From G963674665 sp964609625 (GTDB lineage Bacteria; Desulfobacterota; Desulfovibrionia; Desulfovibrionales; Desulfovibrionaceae): a DNA stretch of 34,406 nt. Shown in pieces: positions 7,885 to 14,529 of the stretch. The notes under the pieces are model-generated. The model saw nothing but the letters and a program-made list of their open reading frames with translations, was not told the DNA's origin and searched no databases. Location: contig CAZSRS010000042.1 in assembly GCA_964609625.1 (NCBI GenBank), forward strand, positions 1 to 34,406, given 5' to 3'. Numbering within the stretch: the stretch's first letter is position 1; each line of letters starts with the position of its first letter. A program made the position numbers and the translations under genes.

Positions 7885-8658
7885 ATGCCAGAACGCGACG
7901 CCACCCAGGACTTTCTCAACAGCCTTCCGGAAATCGAACCCGGGGAATCCTTCTGTTTCGCCTGCAATCCCGGAGTTTCCTGCTTCAACGCCTGCTGCGG
8001 CGACTTGACCCTGATGCTCACGCCCTACGACGCCCTGCGTCTGCGCACCGCCATGGGCCTGGGTTCGGAAGAGTTCCTCACCAAGCGCTGCCACGTCAGC
8101 GTGTTCCCGGACACCGGTCTGCCCATGGCCAGGCTGCTGATGAACGAGGACCAGGACCGCACCTGCCCCCTGGTCACGCCGGCCGGGTGCAGCGTGTACC
8201 AGGACCGCCCCAGCTCCTGCCGGCTTTATCCCGTGGGGCGAGCCCTGCGTATGAGCGATGTCGACGAGGGCCAGGAGGAGCAATTCTTCCTGGTGCGGGA
8301 GGAGCACTGCCAAGGCTTCGCCAACAAGACCGAGTGGACCCTGGAGACCTGGTTCCAGGACCAGGGGCTGGAGCCGTACCAGCACTTCAACGACCGCTTC
8401 GCCGCGCTCATCAACCGCCAGAAACGCCGGGGCTTGCCCATCGACAACCGCAAGGCCACCATGTGCTTGCTGGCGCTCTACCAGACCGACCGCTTCCGCG
8501 ATTTCCTGCGCGACATGAAGGTCTTCGACAGGCTGGTGATGTCCGCCTCCGAGCAGGAAGAGACCATGGGCAGCGATGAGGGCTGTCTGGAATTTGCCCT
8601 GGACTGGCTCGAACTCCTGCTCTTCGGCGAGAATGAGCGGCTCGTGCCGCGGAAGTGA
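7885..8658 (+). CDS. YkgJ-family cysteine-cluster protein
   Basis: A 257-residue cytoplasmic protein of the YkgJ/COG0727 type, annotated elsewhere as Fe-S oxidoreductase or zinc/iron-chelating domain protein. Near the N-terminus is the typical cluster FCFACNPGVSCFNACCGDL (two cysteines spaced CxxC, then C and CC). It is followed by CPLV, then CSVYQDRPSSCRLYPVG, the hallmark of the family. The C-terminal 110 residues are helical, acidic and unassigned. The ATG at 7885 has GAGG five bases upstream; an earlier in-frame start would add 17 residues of non-conserved sequence. The stop is only six bases from rfaE2, suggesting co-transcription. The true biochemical role of the family is uncertain. 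Confidence 0.88.
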   Translation: MPERDATQDFLNSLPEIEPGESFCFACNPGVSCFNACCGDLTLMLTPYDALRLRTAMGLGSEEFLTKRCHVSVFPDTGLPMARLLMNEDQDRTCPLVTPAGCSVYQDRPSSCRLYPVGRALRMSDVDEGQEEQFFLVREEHCQGFANKTEWTLETWFQDQGLEPYQHFNDRFAALINRQKRRGLPIDNRKATMCLLALYQTDRFRDFLRDMKVFDRLVMSASEQEETMGSDEGCLEFALDWLELLLFGENERLVPRK

Positions 8659-8664
8659 GCGGCC

Positions 8665-9156
8665 ATGAACCCACCCCTGCCCGAACACCCGGCCATCCTG
8701 CCCCTGGAGGCCATGCTCCGGCGGCTCGCGGCCCTGCGCCCCGGCAGGAAGGTCGTGTTCACCAACGGCTGTTTCGACATCCTCCATCCGGGGCACGTGG
8801 ACCTGCTGGCCAGGGCCAAGGCCCTGGGCGACATCCTGGTGGTGGGGGTCAACAGCGACGACTCGGTGCGCCGCCTGGGCAAGGGCGCGGAACGCCCAGT
8901 GAATCCTTTGGCCCACAGACTCTTTGTGCTGGCGCATGTATCCGGCGTGGATTTTGTTCAGCCATTTGACCAGGACACGCCACTGGAGCTGATCCAGGCT
9001 GTCCAGCCCGACGTCCTGGTCAAGGGAGGCGACTGGCCCGTGGAGCGCATCGTTGGGCGGGAGATAGTGCAGGCCCGTGGCGGCGGGGTGCACAGTCTGC
9101 CGCTCCTGCCCGAATTCTCCACCACGGCCCTGCTCCAACGCCTGCGCGGCGAGTGA
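8665..9156 (+). CDS. rfaE2: D-glycero-beta-D-manno-heptose 1-phosphate adenylyltransferase
   Basis: A 163-residue cytidylyltransferase-fold enzyme that joins heptose 1-phosphate and ATP to make ADP-heptose for lipopolysaccharide inner core. Visible motifs are VVFTNGCFDILHPGHVDLL, with nucleotide-binding H41-x2-H44, then VVGVNSDDSVRRLGKG, and DVLVKGGDW in the C-terminal part. Length matches the stand-alone form (in E. coli the same domain is the C-terminal half of HldE). The kinase half is not in the window. It is the last gene of the plus-strand run that may begin at the lipoprotein. Glycerol-3-phosphate cytidylyltransferases share the fold, but the VNSDxSVxRLKG-like stretch and the VKGGDW motif favour RfaE2. 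Confidence 0.92.
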   Translation: MNPPLPEHPAILPLEAMLRRLAALRPGRKVVFTNGCFDILHPGHVDLLARAKALGDILVVGVNSDDSVRRLGKGAERPVNPLAHRLFVLAHVSGVDFVQPFDQDTPLELIQAVQPDVLVKGGDWPVERIVGREIVQARGGGVHSLPLLPEFSTTALLQRLRGE

Positions 9157-9276
9157 GCCGACGTCGAGACTGTCCGCATGGGCGGACCAAGGTGTGGCTC
9201 CCGACGCTTGTCCTTGGGAACGGCACTCCCGCACGAGGCCTTTTCAGGGCACGGCTTTTTTTCCCGTTCAACACTC

Positions 9277-9305
9277 TTGACATCCGGGGCGAAGCAGGGC
9301 AAAAG
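9277..9305 (+). promoter_or_regulatory. Candidate promoter of tRNA-Glu
   Basis: A perfect -35 TTGACA (9277-9282) is followed by 17 bp and a weak -10 CAAAAG (9300-9305). Transcription would begin about 33 bases before the mature tRNA end. The -35 and spacing are strong and the -10 is poor. Confidence 0.45.
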
Positions 9306-9344
9306 GAACAGCTCGGAGGGCACTGCGCTCCGGCACCAGAGAGC

Positions 9345-9420
9345 GTCCCCATCGTCTAGTGGCCCAGGACGACGGCCTCTCACGCCGTAAACAGGGGTTC
9401 AAACCCCCTTGGGGACGCCA
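9345..9420 (+). tRNA. tRNA-Glu (anticodon CTC)
   Basis: A 76-base gene with encoded CCA. The acceptor stem GTCCCCA pairs with TGGGGAC, then G and CCA. The anticodon stem ACGGC/GCCGT closes the loop CTCTCAC, giving anticodon CTC, which reads GAG. The T arm is CAGGGGTTCAAACCCC. A terminator follows 12 bases later. Confidence 0.97.
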
Positions 9421-9432
9421 AAGAAAATCAGA

Positions 9433-9461
9433 GGGTTGCACTTCGGTGTGACCCTTTTTTT
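9433..9461 (+). terminator. Rho-independent terminator of tRNA-Glu
   Basis: GGGTTGCAC and GTGTGACCC form a 9-bp stem with two G-T wobbles, closed by a TTCG tetraloop and followed by seven Ts. It is preceded by an A-rich stretch. Confidence 0.95.
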
Positions 9462-9466
9462 ATGTC

Positions 9467-9492
9467 GGACACAAAACCCGGACACAAATTTT
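9467..9492 (+). repeat. Left copy of inverted repeat flanking the AT-rich island
   Basis: GGACACAAA appears twice, 13 bp apart, separated by ACCC and followed by TTTT. The reverse complement of 10367-10391 matches it with one substitution and one missing base. The copy lies immediately after the tRNA-Glu terminator. The internal 13-bp periodicity resembles recombinase arm-type sites, but no recombinase gene is present. Confidence 0.8.
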
Positions 9493-10366
9493 TGACCCAT
9501 CGACATTTCAGTGTATTGGAGGCAAGTCCAGGCTGTTTGACGATGCTATGATCTGAAAGCTATATTAGAATTCTTCAATGAACAAGATAGGTTCTGAAAA
9601 TTTATTTACGTTGGTTTGCTCATTTTGTTTGAGAACAGGACTATACTTTAATTTTGTGTCTTCCAGGAATGTTGCTATGGAATCAAAGTCCTGATAGTGG
9701 ATAAGCTCACTGTGGTCATCATAATAATATGCGGTTACAGTATCATGCCATGAAGAAATCCACATGGAGTAAGTTGGAAAAACGGCGACTTTTTTGATGT
9801 TGTCCTTATTAAGCTTGCGAATCAAGCCAATTCCCTTGGAATTGCTTCTGACGATAGTGAAGCCCAAATCGACAAGTAAACCAACTGGCATGATTATATC
9901 GTTTTTGCGAGTATAGGTAATAGCAGTTGCTAAAAGTAATTCACAGGTTTGGATTGCAAGTTGAAAAAGTGTTGGCAAGCTAAGTTGTTATGCATTCAAG
10001 TTGGCATTGTTCTGCTCGCGGAGTAACATAGCGGAGAGGCCAAATTTCGGTGCTCTGTGCAATTCAGCCGTTGCCTGCTAAACGTACAGTACCTCGGCAA
10101 GAAGCATCGATATTTTGGAGGTATGCACATCTTAGCGAGAGAGTAGTGTCGTATTGATGTCAACGTAGCGTACACGTGCAAGAGAAAAATGTCCAATTTG
10201 TAAGGGTTGACTGACATTTAATAGTTATTGTAAAAAAAGAGATGGTTAGCAGCGAAGGGGCAACAAACAGTGTCATCCTTTGGCCTGTAGATTTGCGAAA
10301 TCCATCCAGTTGTCCGGCAAGAATGTAGATCTCATTTTCGGTTTATCCGGCCCAACGTACTCTTTG
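9493..10366. other. AT-rich island between tRNA genes
   Basis: The base composition drops sharply to roughly 40% G+C against about 63% around it. The island lies between two convergent tRNA units and inside an inverted repeat. The only convincing frame is the hypothetical gene at 9565-9978. From 9979 to 10366 I see no supported gene: stops are frequent, and a 73-codon minus-strand frame has no ribosome site or recognisable motif. No transposase, integrase or toxin was found. It is most likely horizontally acquired and eroded. Confidence 0.7.
9565..9978 (-). CDS. Hypothetical AT-rich protein of foreign origin
   Basis: An open frame of 137 codons on the minus strand using AT-rich codons unlike every neighbour. 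The longest version starts at TTG (9978), only four codons after a stop. An ATG at 9891 would give a 108-residue protein beginning MPVGLLVDLGFTIV. Neither start has a clear ribosome site, so this could be the tail of a truncated gene. The product is acidic towards the C-terminus, with an aromatic stretch (AYYYDDHSELIHYQDF) and no signal peptide or membrane segment. I recognise no family. Small acidic aromatic proteins in such islands are sometimes immunity proteins, but nothing here proves it. Confidence 0.45.
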   Translation of the reverse strand: MPTLFQLAIQTCELLLATAITYTRKNDIIMPVGLLVDLGFTIVRSNSKGIGLIRKLNKDNIKKVAVFPTYSMWISSWHDTVTAYYYDDHSELIHYQDFDSIATFLEDTKLKYSPVLKQNEQTNVNKFSEPILFIEEF

Positions 10367-10391
10367 AAAATTGTGTCCGGGATTTGTGTCC
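10367..10391 (-). repeat. Right copy of inverted repeat flanking the AT-rich island
   Basis: Read on the minus strand: GGACACAAA, TCCC, GGACACAA, TTTT. It is the inverted partner of 9467-9492 and lies just beyond the terminator of the tRNA-Asp/Val unit. It therefore has the same position relative to its tRNA as the left copy has to tRNA-Glu. Confidence 0.8.
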
Positions 10392-10397
10392 ATAACG

Positions 10398-10428
10398 AAA
10401 AAGGGGTCACCCCGTATGAGGTAACCCC
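10398..10428 (-). terminator. Rho-independent terminator of the tRNA-Val/tRNA-Asp unit
   Basis: On the minus strand GGGGTTACC (10428-10420) pairs with GGTGACCCC (10411-10403) around an 8-base loop and runs into five Ts. The stem and position mirror the terminator after tRNA-Glu. Confidence 0.92.
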
Positions 10429-10438
10429 TTGATCTAGC

Positions 10439-10515
10439 TGGCGGAGCCGAAGGGACTCGAACCCTCGCCCTCCGACGTGACAGGCCGGCGTTATAACCAG
10501 CTTAACTACGGCTCC
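10439..10515 (-). tRNA. tRNA-Asp (anticodon GTC)
   Basis: A 77-base gene with encoded CCA. The acceptor stem GGAGCCG pairs with CGGCTCC. The anticodon stem CCGGC/GTCGG closes the loop CTGTCAC, giving anticodon GTC, which reads GAC. The T arm is GAGGGTTCGAGTCCCTT. It lies 75 bases downstream of tRNA-Val and shares its promoter and terminator. Confidence 0.96.
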
Positions 10516-10590
10516 GCATATATGCTCTCCAGGCATGTACCTGGTGCGCACCTTGTTTATCCTGCGGCTTTGGTCCCCCCCTGCCGGATC

Positions 10591-10666
10591 TGGTGGGCGG
10601 AACAGGGCTCGAACCTGTGACCCTCGGCTTGTAAGGCCGATGCTCTCCCAGCTGAGCTACCCGCCC
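10591..10666 (-). tRNA. tRNA-Val (anticodon TAC)
   Basis: A 76-base gene with encoded CCA. The acceptor stem GGGCGGG pairs with TCCGCCC with one mismatch or wobble, then A and CCA. The anticodon stem TCGGC/GCCGA closes the loop CTTACAA, giving anticodon TAC, which reads GTA. The T arm is ACAGGTTCGAGCCCTGT. Confidence 0.97.
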
Positions 10667-10679
10667 TCAGGAAAAAAAG

Positions 10680-10708
10680 CATTTAGCCAATCCCTGAGAG
10701 CTTGTCAA
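10680..10708 (-). promoter_or_regulatory. Sigma-70 promoter of tRNA-Val/tRNA-Asp
   Basis: On the minus strand TTGACA (10708-10703), a 17-bp spacer and TAAATG (10685-10680) lie just upstream of tRNA-Val. The -35 is perfect and the -10 matches at four of six positions. Confidence 0.8.
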
Positions 10709-10837
10709 CTGATTTTTCAACGCCGGGCGCAGATTGTACTCACACCGTCGCGATGCAACACAAAGCAAACGACTTAAAAACCCTAGCCTACTTCCGCGCC
10801 CCTGACAACATTTATCCTTTGATTTAGCGTACTGTAT

Positions 10838-11275
10838 TCATTGACCTTCCGTGAGATGGACGGCTTCCACGCGCCCGACTCCACGCCAGTCGCCAGGCTG
10901 GAAATACTGTGAGACTCGCGCCCTCTGGCAGCAGGAGCGGCAGCCAAGCAGGATACGAGCCCAGGGGGGGCGGATAAACACAGCGTCCAGGGAGCCGGCC
11001 GAGTCGTCGGGAGCGTCCTGATCCGAAAAATTCGCCCGGTCGCTGCGGCAGTCCACGATGTCGTTCAGCGCGCCCACCGCCGTGTATCCGGCGAACACCG
11101 TGACCAGCCCCACGAGCACCACCCACGGGCAGGGAAAGCAGCAGAGCCAGAGCAGCATGGCCAGGACGGGCGCGGCCAGGTCCAGCAGACCTTGGGAGTG
11201 CGCGACAGGGCCAGATAGAGTTTGAGATTACCGAAAGCGGTGGTCGTGGTCCGTGCGCGTATGGGTCCTCGTCAT
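10838..11275 (-). pseudogene. Decayed UbiA-family prenyltransferase
   Basis: The remnant begins at an ATG overlapping the cydB stop (ATGA, 11275-11272), so it was once translationally coupled to cydB. The initial frame stops after about 15 codons. A shifted frame then reads FGNLKLYLALSHSQGLLDL, then AGYTAVGALNDIVDCRSDR. The last stretch carries the Asp-rich NDxxDxxxD motif that binds prenyl diphosphate in the UbiA superfamily. After LDAVFIRPPW and a run of seven Cs the family likeness disappears. Only about the first 120 of some 290 residues remain, and the second Asp-rich motif is gone. In bacteria of this type UbiA enzymes often act in menaquinone synthesis, which fits the cytochrome bd context, but that specificity is inferred. 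Confidence 0.7.
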
Positions 11276-12273
11276 TGTTCCGGTTGGGCCGCGCCGTGGA
11301 ACACCTTGTACTGGAAGACGTTGTACAGGAAGATCACGGGCAACAGCGCGCCCATCACCTTGAGCATGATGGACAGCATTTCCGGGGGCGATGCAGCCTG
11401 CTCCAGCGTCAGCACCGGGGGCAGGGCCAAAGGGTACAAGGCCACGGCAAAGGCCCCCATGGCGCAGAGCAGGGCCGCACCAGCGGCGAACAACGGCGCC
11501 GGCGTGGCTTTGCCGTTATCTGTTTTCAGCATCCAAAAGAGGATCACCACGCCGCCCGTGGCCAGCACCAGGAAGAGCAGCGGCAGGGGGGTGAACAGGC
11601 CGGTATCCAGGTGCTGCAAGTCGGGTACCAGGGCGATCCAGACCACCATGAGCAGCAGAAGCAGTGTTGCGCTCCAGGCTCCTGCCCTGCTCCAATCCAG
11701 GGCGGCCTTGCGTAGCAGGCCGTCGGTCTTGAGCAGCAGCCAGCACCCTCCCAGAAGCACGAAGGTGCTGACCACGGTCAGGGCCGTGAACACGGAAAAG
11801 GGGGTGAACCAGTCCATGATGCCACCGGTTGATTCGCCGTTCCGCAGCGGGATGCCCTGAAGGACTCCGGCCAGGAGCAAGCCCAGGCAGAAGCTCGCGC
11901 AGAGGCTGCCCAGGGACAGAAGCCAATCCATCAGGGGTTTGTTTCCGGCCCAGGCGCGATACTCCAGCGCCACGCCGCGAAGCATCAGCGAAAAGAGCAG
12001 GCCGCTCACCGGAACGTACAAGGCCGGCAGCACACTGCCGTAGACCACCGGGAAGGCGCCGAAAAGCACACCGCCGGCGATGACCAGCCAGGTCTGGTTG
12101 GCGTGCCACACGCCTTCGATGCTGCGGGCCATGATCTCGCGCTGCTCTTCGTCCCGGTTCAGGGCCAGGAGCATGCCCACGCCCAGGTCGAAGCCGTCGG
12201 TCCAGAGGTAGAGGAACAACAGCAGTGTCAGAAGCAAAAACCATATTTCGGCCAAAGTCACGCTTTCGAGCAT
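11272..12273 (-). CDS. cydB: Cytochrome bd quinol oxidase subunit II
   Basis: A 333-residue integral membrane protein, partner of CydA in the bd-type quinol:O2 oxidoreductase of the inner membrane. It starts with a hydrophobic helix leading to LYLWTDGFDLGVGMLL, the CydB signature. WHANQTWLVIAGGVLFGAFP and further helices, about eight to nine in all, follow, and the length is normal. It lies 45 bp downstream of cydA. No CydX-like small gene follows; instead a UbiA relic overlaps the stop. In strict anaerobes this oxidase generally removes oxygen. Confidence 0.96.
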   Translation of the reverse strand: MLESVTLAEIWFLLLTLLLFLYLWTDGFDLGVGMLLALNRDEEQREIMARSIEGVWHANQTWLVIAGGVLFGAFPVVYGSVLPALYVPVSGLLFSLMLRGVALEYRAWAGNKPLMDWLLSLGSLCASFCLGLLLAGVLQGIPLRNGESTGGIMDWFTPFSVFTALTVVSTFVLLGGCWLLLKTDGLLRKAALDWSRAGAWSATLLLLLMVVWIALVPDLQHLDTGLFTPLPLLFLVLATGGVVILFWMLKTDNGKATPAPLFAAGAALLCAMGAFAVALYPLALPPVLTLEQAASPPEMLSIMLKVMGALLPVIFLYNVFQYKVFHGAAQPEQ

Positions 12274-12318
12274 TGTGCTTGCCTCACTGTTACCCGCGCG
12301 CCACGGCGGTGGTTCTGC

Positions 12319-13752
12319 TCAATACGCCCCGCGTTCGGGATCGGGCGGGCCTTTCTTCAGGATGCGCCATGCAAAGAGCAGGAAGATCACGCCAAGGGCG
12401 GAATAGGCCAGGAAGTAAGCAACCAGGGTGGTTCCCACACTGCCGGCGGGCAGGGAGGACGCGCCCTCCGAGGTGCGAATCAGGTTGTAGACCACCCAGG
12501 GTTGCCGTCCCACTTCCCTGGTCACCCAGCCAGTCTCCACGGCCAGCAACGCCAGGGGCCCCATGGCCATCCAGGCCCGGAACAGCCAGGGTCGTAGTCG
12601 CTCCCTCTTCCATGCGCGAGGTGGGGGCGCGGTTGCGGACTCCTCTTCCTCGACCTCTGACGTCTTGGGCGGTGCCTGCGCTTCCGGATCGAACCACCCC
12701 CTGCGCATGGCCCAGAAAGTGCCCAGGGCCAGGAAGACCATGGCGAAGCCGATGCCCACCATGAGCCTGAAGGTATAGAACGGAATCACGATGGGTGGGC
12801 GGTCCTCGGGTGGAAAATCCTTGAGTCCCGGCACCTGTCCGGTGAAGCTGCGGGTGATGAGCAGGCTGAGCACGTAGGGAATCGGAATCTGGAAGCGATT
12901 GCGTTCGTTCTCGGTGTCGGGCCAGGCGAGCATGTTCCAGGTCGCGCCCCGGCCAGGGAGGTTGGTTTCCCAGTGCGACTCGATGGCCGCGACCTTGGCG
13001 GGTTGCAAGCGGCCGATTTCCTGGCCGTTGAGATCGCCGATGAAGACCTGCAAGGGGGCGATGACCAGCACCGCCGCGACCGCGATCGTGAACGATTTGG
13101 TGAAAAAGGTCGTATGCCGCCCCTTGAGCAGATACCAGGCGCTCACGCCGCCCACGGCGTAGGCCGTGGTTTGCAGGCAGGCCACCCACATGTGGGCGAA
13201 GGCGTACCAGAGGTCCGGGTTGAAGGTTGCTGCCCACCAATCCTCGACCCTGAACACGCCGTCCACCATGCGCCCACCTGCCGGGGCCTGCATCCAGGAG
13301 TTGGCCACCATGATCCAGAAGGCCGAAAGGGACGTGCCGAGAGCCACCATGAGGGTGGAAAAGAGATGCACCAGCGGAGGCACCCGCTCCCAGCCAAAGG
13401 CCATGATCCAGAGGAAGGCTGATTCGAGCATGAAGGCCATGGTGCCCGCGAAGCCGAGAATCTGGCCGAAAAAGCTGCCCACCGCGCGGGAGAACGGCCC
13501 CCAGTTTGTGCCGAACTGGAACTCTAGGGGGATGCCGCTGACCACGCCCACGGCGAAACAGAGCAGGAAGAGCCTGGTCCAGAATTTGAAATGCCTGAGA
13601 TAGAGGGGGTTTTTCGAGCGCAGCCAGCGGATCTCGAGATAGACCAGAAACACGGCCAGGCCTATGGTCAACGGCGGCCACGTGATGTGGAACATGGTGG
13701 TCAGCGTGAACTGGAGCCGGGCGAGAAACGTGGCATCTGTCAGCAGGTGCAT
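12319..13752 (-). CDS. cydA: Cytochrome bd quinol oxidase subunit I, short Q-loop type
   Basis: A 477-residue haem-bearing subunit. Recognisable residues are H22 in LARLQFTLTTMFHITWPP (E. coli H19), E110 in MAFMLES (E. coli E107), H187 in WYAFAHMW (E. coli H186), the Met in FRLMVG (E. coli M393) and the GRQPW motif with its preceding Glu (GWVTREVGRQPW). The quinol loop between SFTGQ and FYTFRLMVG is short, lacking the long E. coli insertion. A102 aligns with E. coli E99, an axial haem ligand, which is unusual. A GTG at 13758 is possible; I prefer the ATG at 13752 with GGAG five bases upstream. The upstream methyltransferase frame ends three bases before this ATG, so translation is probably coupled. 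Confidence 0.94.
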   Translation of the reverse strand: MHLLTDATFLARLQFTLTTMFHITWPPLTIGLAVFLVYLEIRWLRSKNPLYLRHFKFWTRLFLLCFAVGVVSGIPLEFQFGTNWGPFSRAVGSFFGQILGFAGTMAFMLESAFLWIMAFGWERVPPLVHLFSTLMVALGTSLSAFWIMVANSWMQAPAGGRMVDGVFRVEDWWAATFNPDLWYAFAHMWVACLQTTAYAVGGVSAWYLLKGRHTTFFTKSFTIAVAAVLVIAPLQVFIGDLNGQEIGRLQPAKVAAIESHWETNLPGRGATWNMLAWPDTENERNRFQIPIPYVLSLLITRSFTGQVPGLKDFPPEDRPPIVIPFYTFRLMVGIGFAMVFLALGTFWAMRRGWFDPEAQAPPKTSEVEEEESATAPPPRAWKRERLRPWLFRAWMAMGPLALLAVETGWVTREVGRQPWVVYNLIRTSEGASSLPAGSVGTTLVAYFLAYSALGVIFLLFAWRILKKGPPDPERGAY

Positions 13753-13754
13753 GG

Positions 13755-14408
13755 TCACTCCGTACCTCTCCGCTCTGGTGTGGTCGCGACCGCGTCAGGT
13801 CGTGGTCTTGTGCGCCAGGCCCACGATGCCGAAGCGCGACTTCCCGCACCCTCCGCCAGGTCAAGCCCTGCCTCGGCCAGGGCCGACCTGGACTCCGGGC
13901 TGTGGAACCTGTCTCGCGTGGGGTGCAGCACGATGCGCCGCATCAGCCAGTTTGCATGGAGTGGTGGATAGATTTCCTCGAAAAAGAACATGCCGCCGGG
14001 TCTGAGCACCCGGGCGAGTTCACGCATGCCGCGGCGCCAGTCCTCGAGGTGGTGCACGATGCCGAAGTTGAAGGCCTCCCCCACGCTGGCGTCGGCAAGG
14101 GGAAGCTGCTGGGCGTCGGCCTCCAGCAGGGACACCCTGCGGTTCCGGTATTCCCTGGACAGGTGTTGCGCGGCCAGACGCAGCATGCGGAGGGCGCTGT
14201 CCATAGCCTCCAGGGAGGCGAGGGAAAAAGCGCGCAGGAGCATCACTGCACCGTTGCCGCACCGTATCTCGAGAAACCGGCCCCGGCCGACGGGCTGCAA
14301 AGCGCTTCGCGCACGGACCAGGGGTCTCCAGAAACCCACCTCGCGGTGTTGCACCAGCCTGCGCGGGCAGCTGTTGCACCAGATGCGTTCCGGAAAATTA
14401 ACGTTCAT
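13755..14408 (-). CDS. Class I SAM-dependent methyltransferase, probably frameshifted at the 3' end
   Basis: A frame of 217 residues beginning MNVNFPERIWCNSC. The SAM-binding motif I is FLEIRCGNGA, where Arg replaces the usual first Gly. The later motifs are conserved: LEADAQQLPLADASVGEAFN, HHLEDWRRGMRELARVLRPGG and FFFEEIYPPL, as in UbiE/COQ5-like and Methyltransf_11 enzymes. Near 13838 the frame appears shifted: the annotated frame becomes Ala/Ser/Arg-rich, while another frame reads KSRFGIVGLAHKTTT and stops at 13795, a natural-looking C-terminus. So the gene is either decaying or carries a sequencing error. Its frame ends three bases before cydA. The substrate is unknown. The neighbouring decayed UbiA and UbiE relics suggest a former quinone-related operon. 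Confidence 0.65.
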   Translation of the reverse strand: MNVNFPERIWCNSCPRRLVQHREVGFWRPLVRARSALQPVGRGRFLEIRCGNGAVMLLRAFSLASLEAMDSALRMLRLAAQHLSREYRNRRVSLLEADAQQLPLADASVGEAFNFGIVHHLEDWRRGMRELARVLRPGGMFFFEEIYPPLHANWLMRRIVLHPTRDRFHSPESRSALAEAGLDLAEGAGSRASASWAWRTRPRPDAVATTPERRGTE

Positions 14409-14529
14409 CGATAGCCCCCGGCGCGTACATATCACATGTCCTGCAGCGGGAAAAGCCTGTTTCGCCGTATTTCCGAACTGCAATCCACCTTCCCGGGGAT
14501 CGCTTCCGCCAAGCGTGGAGCAGACGCAG

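Noticed and set aside
5422..9234. Long minus-strand frames opposite the aldolase, lipoprotein, YkgJ and rfaE2 genes
   Set aside because: They show no protein motifs and mirror the codon pattern of the plus-strand genes.
9230..9265. Terminator after rfaE2 (T run at about 9255-9262)
   Set aside because: The T tract is present but only a very short, poor stem precedes it.
9996..10217. A 73-codon minus-strand frame in the AT-rich island
   Set aside because: No ribosome site, no domain, composition typical of random AT-rich DNA; not supported as a gene.
11200..11275. CydX-like small subunit after cydB
   Set aside because: The 15-codon frame starting at the cydB stop is not hydrophobic and belongs to the broken UbiA relic.
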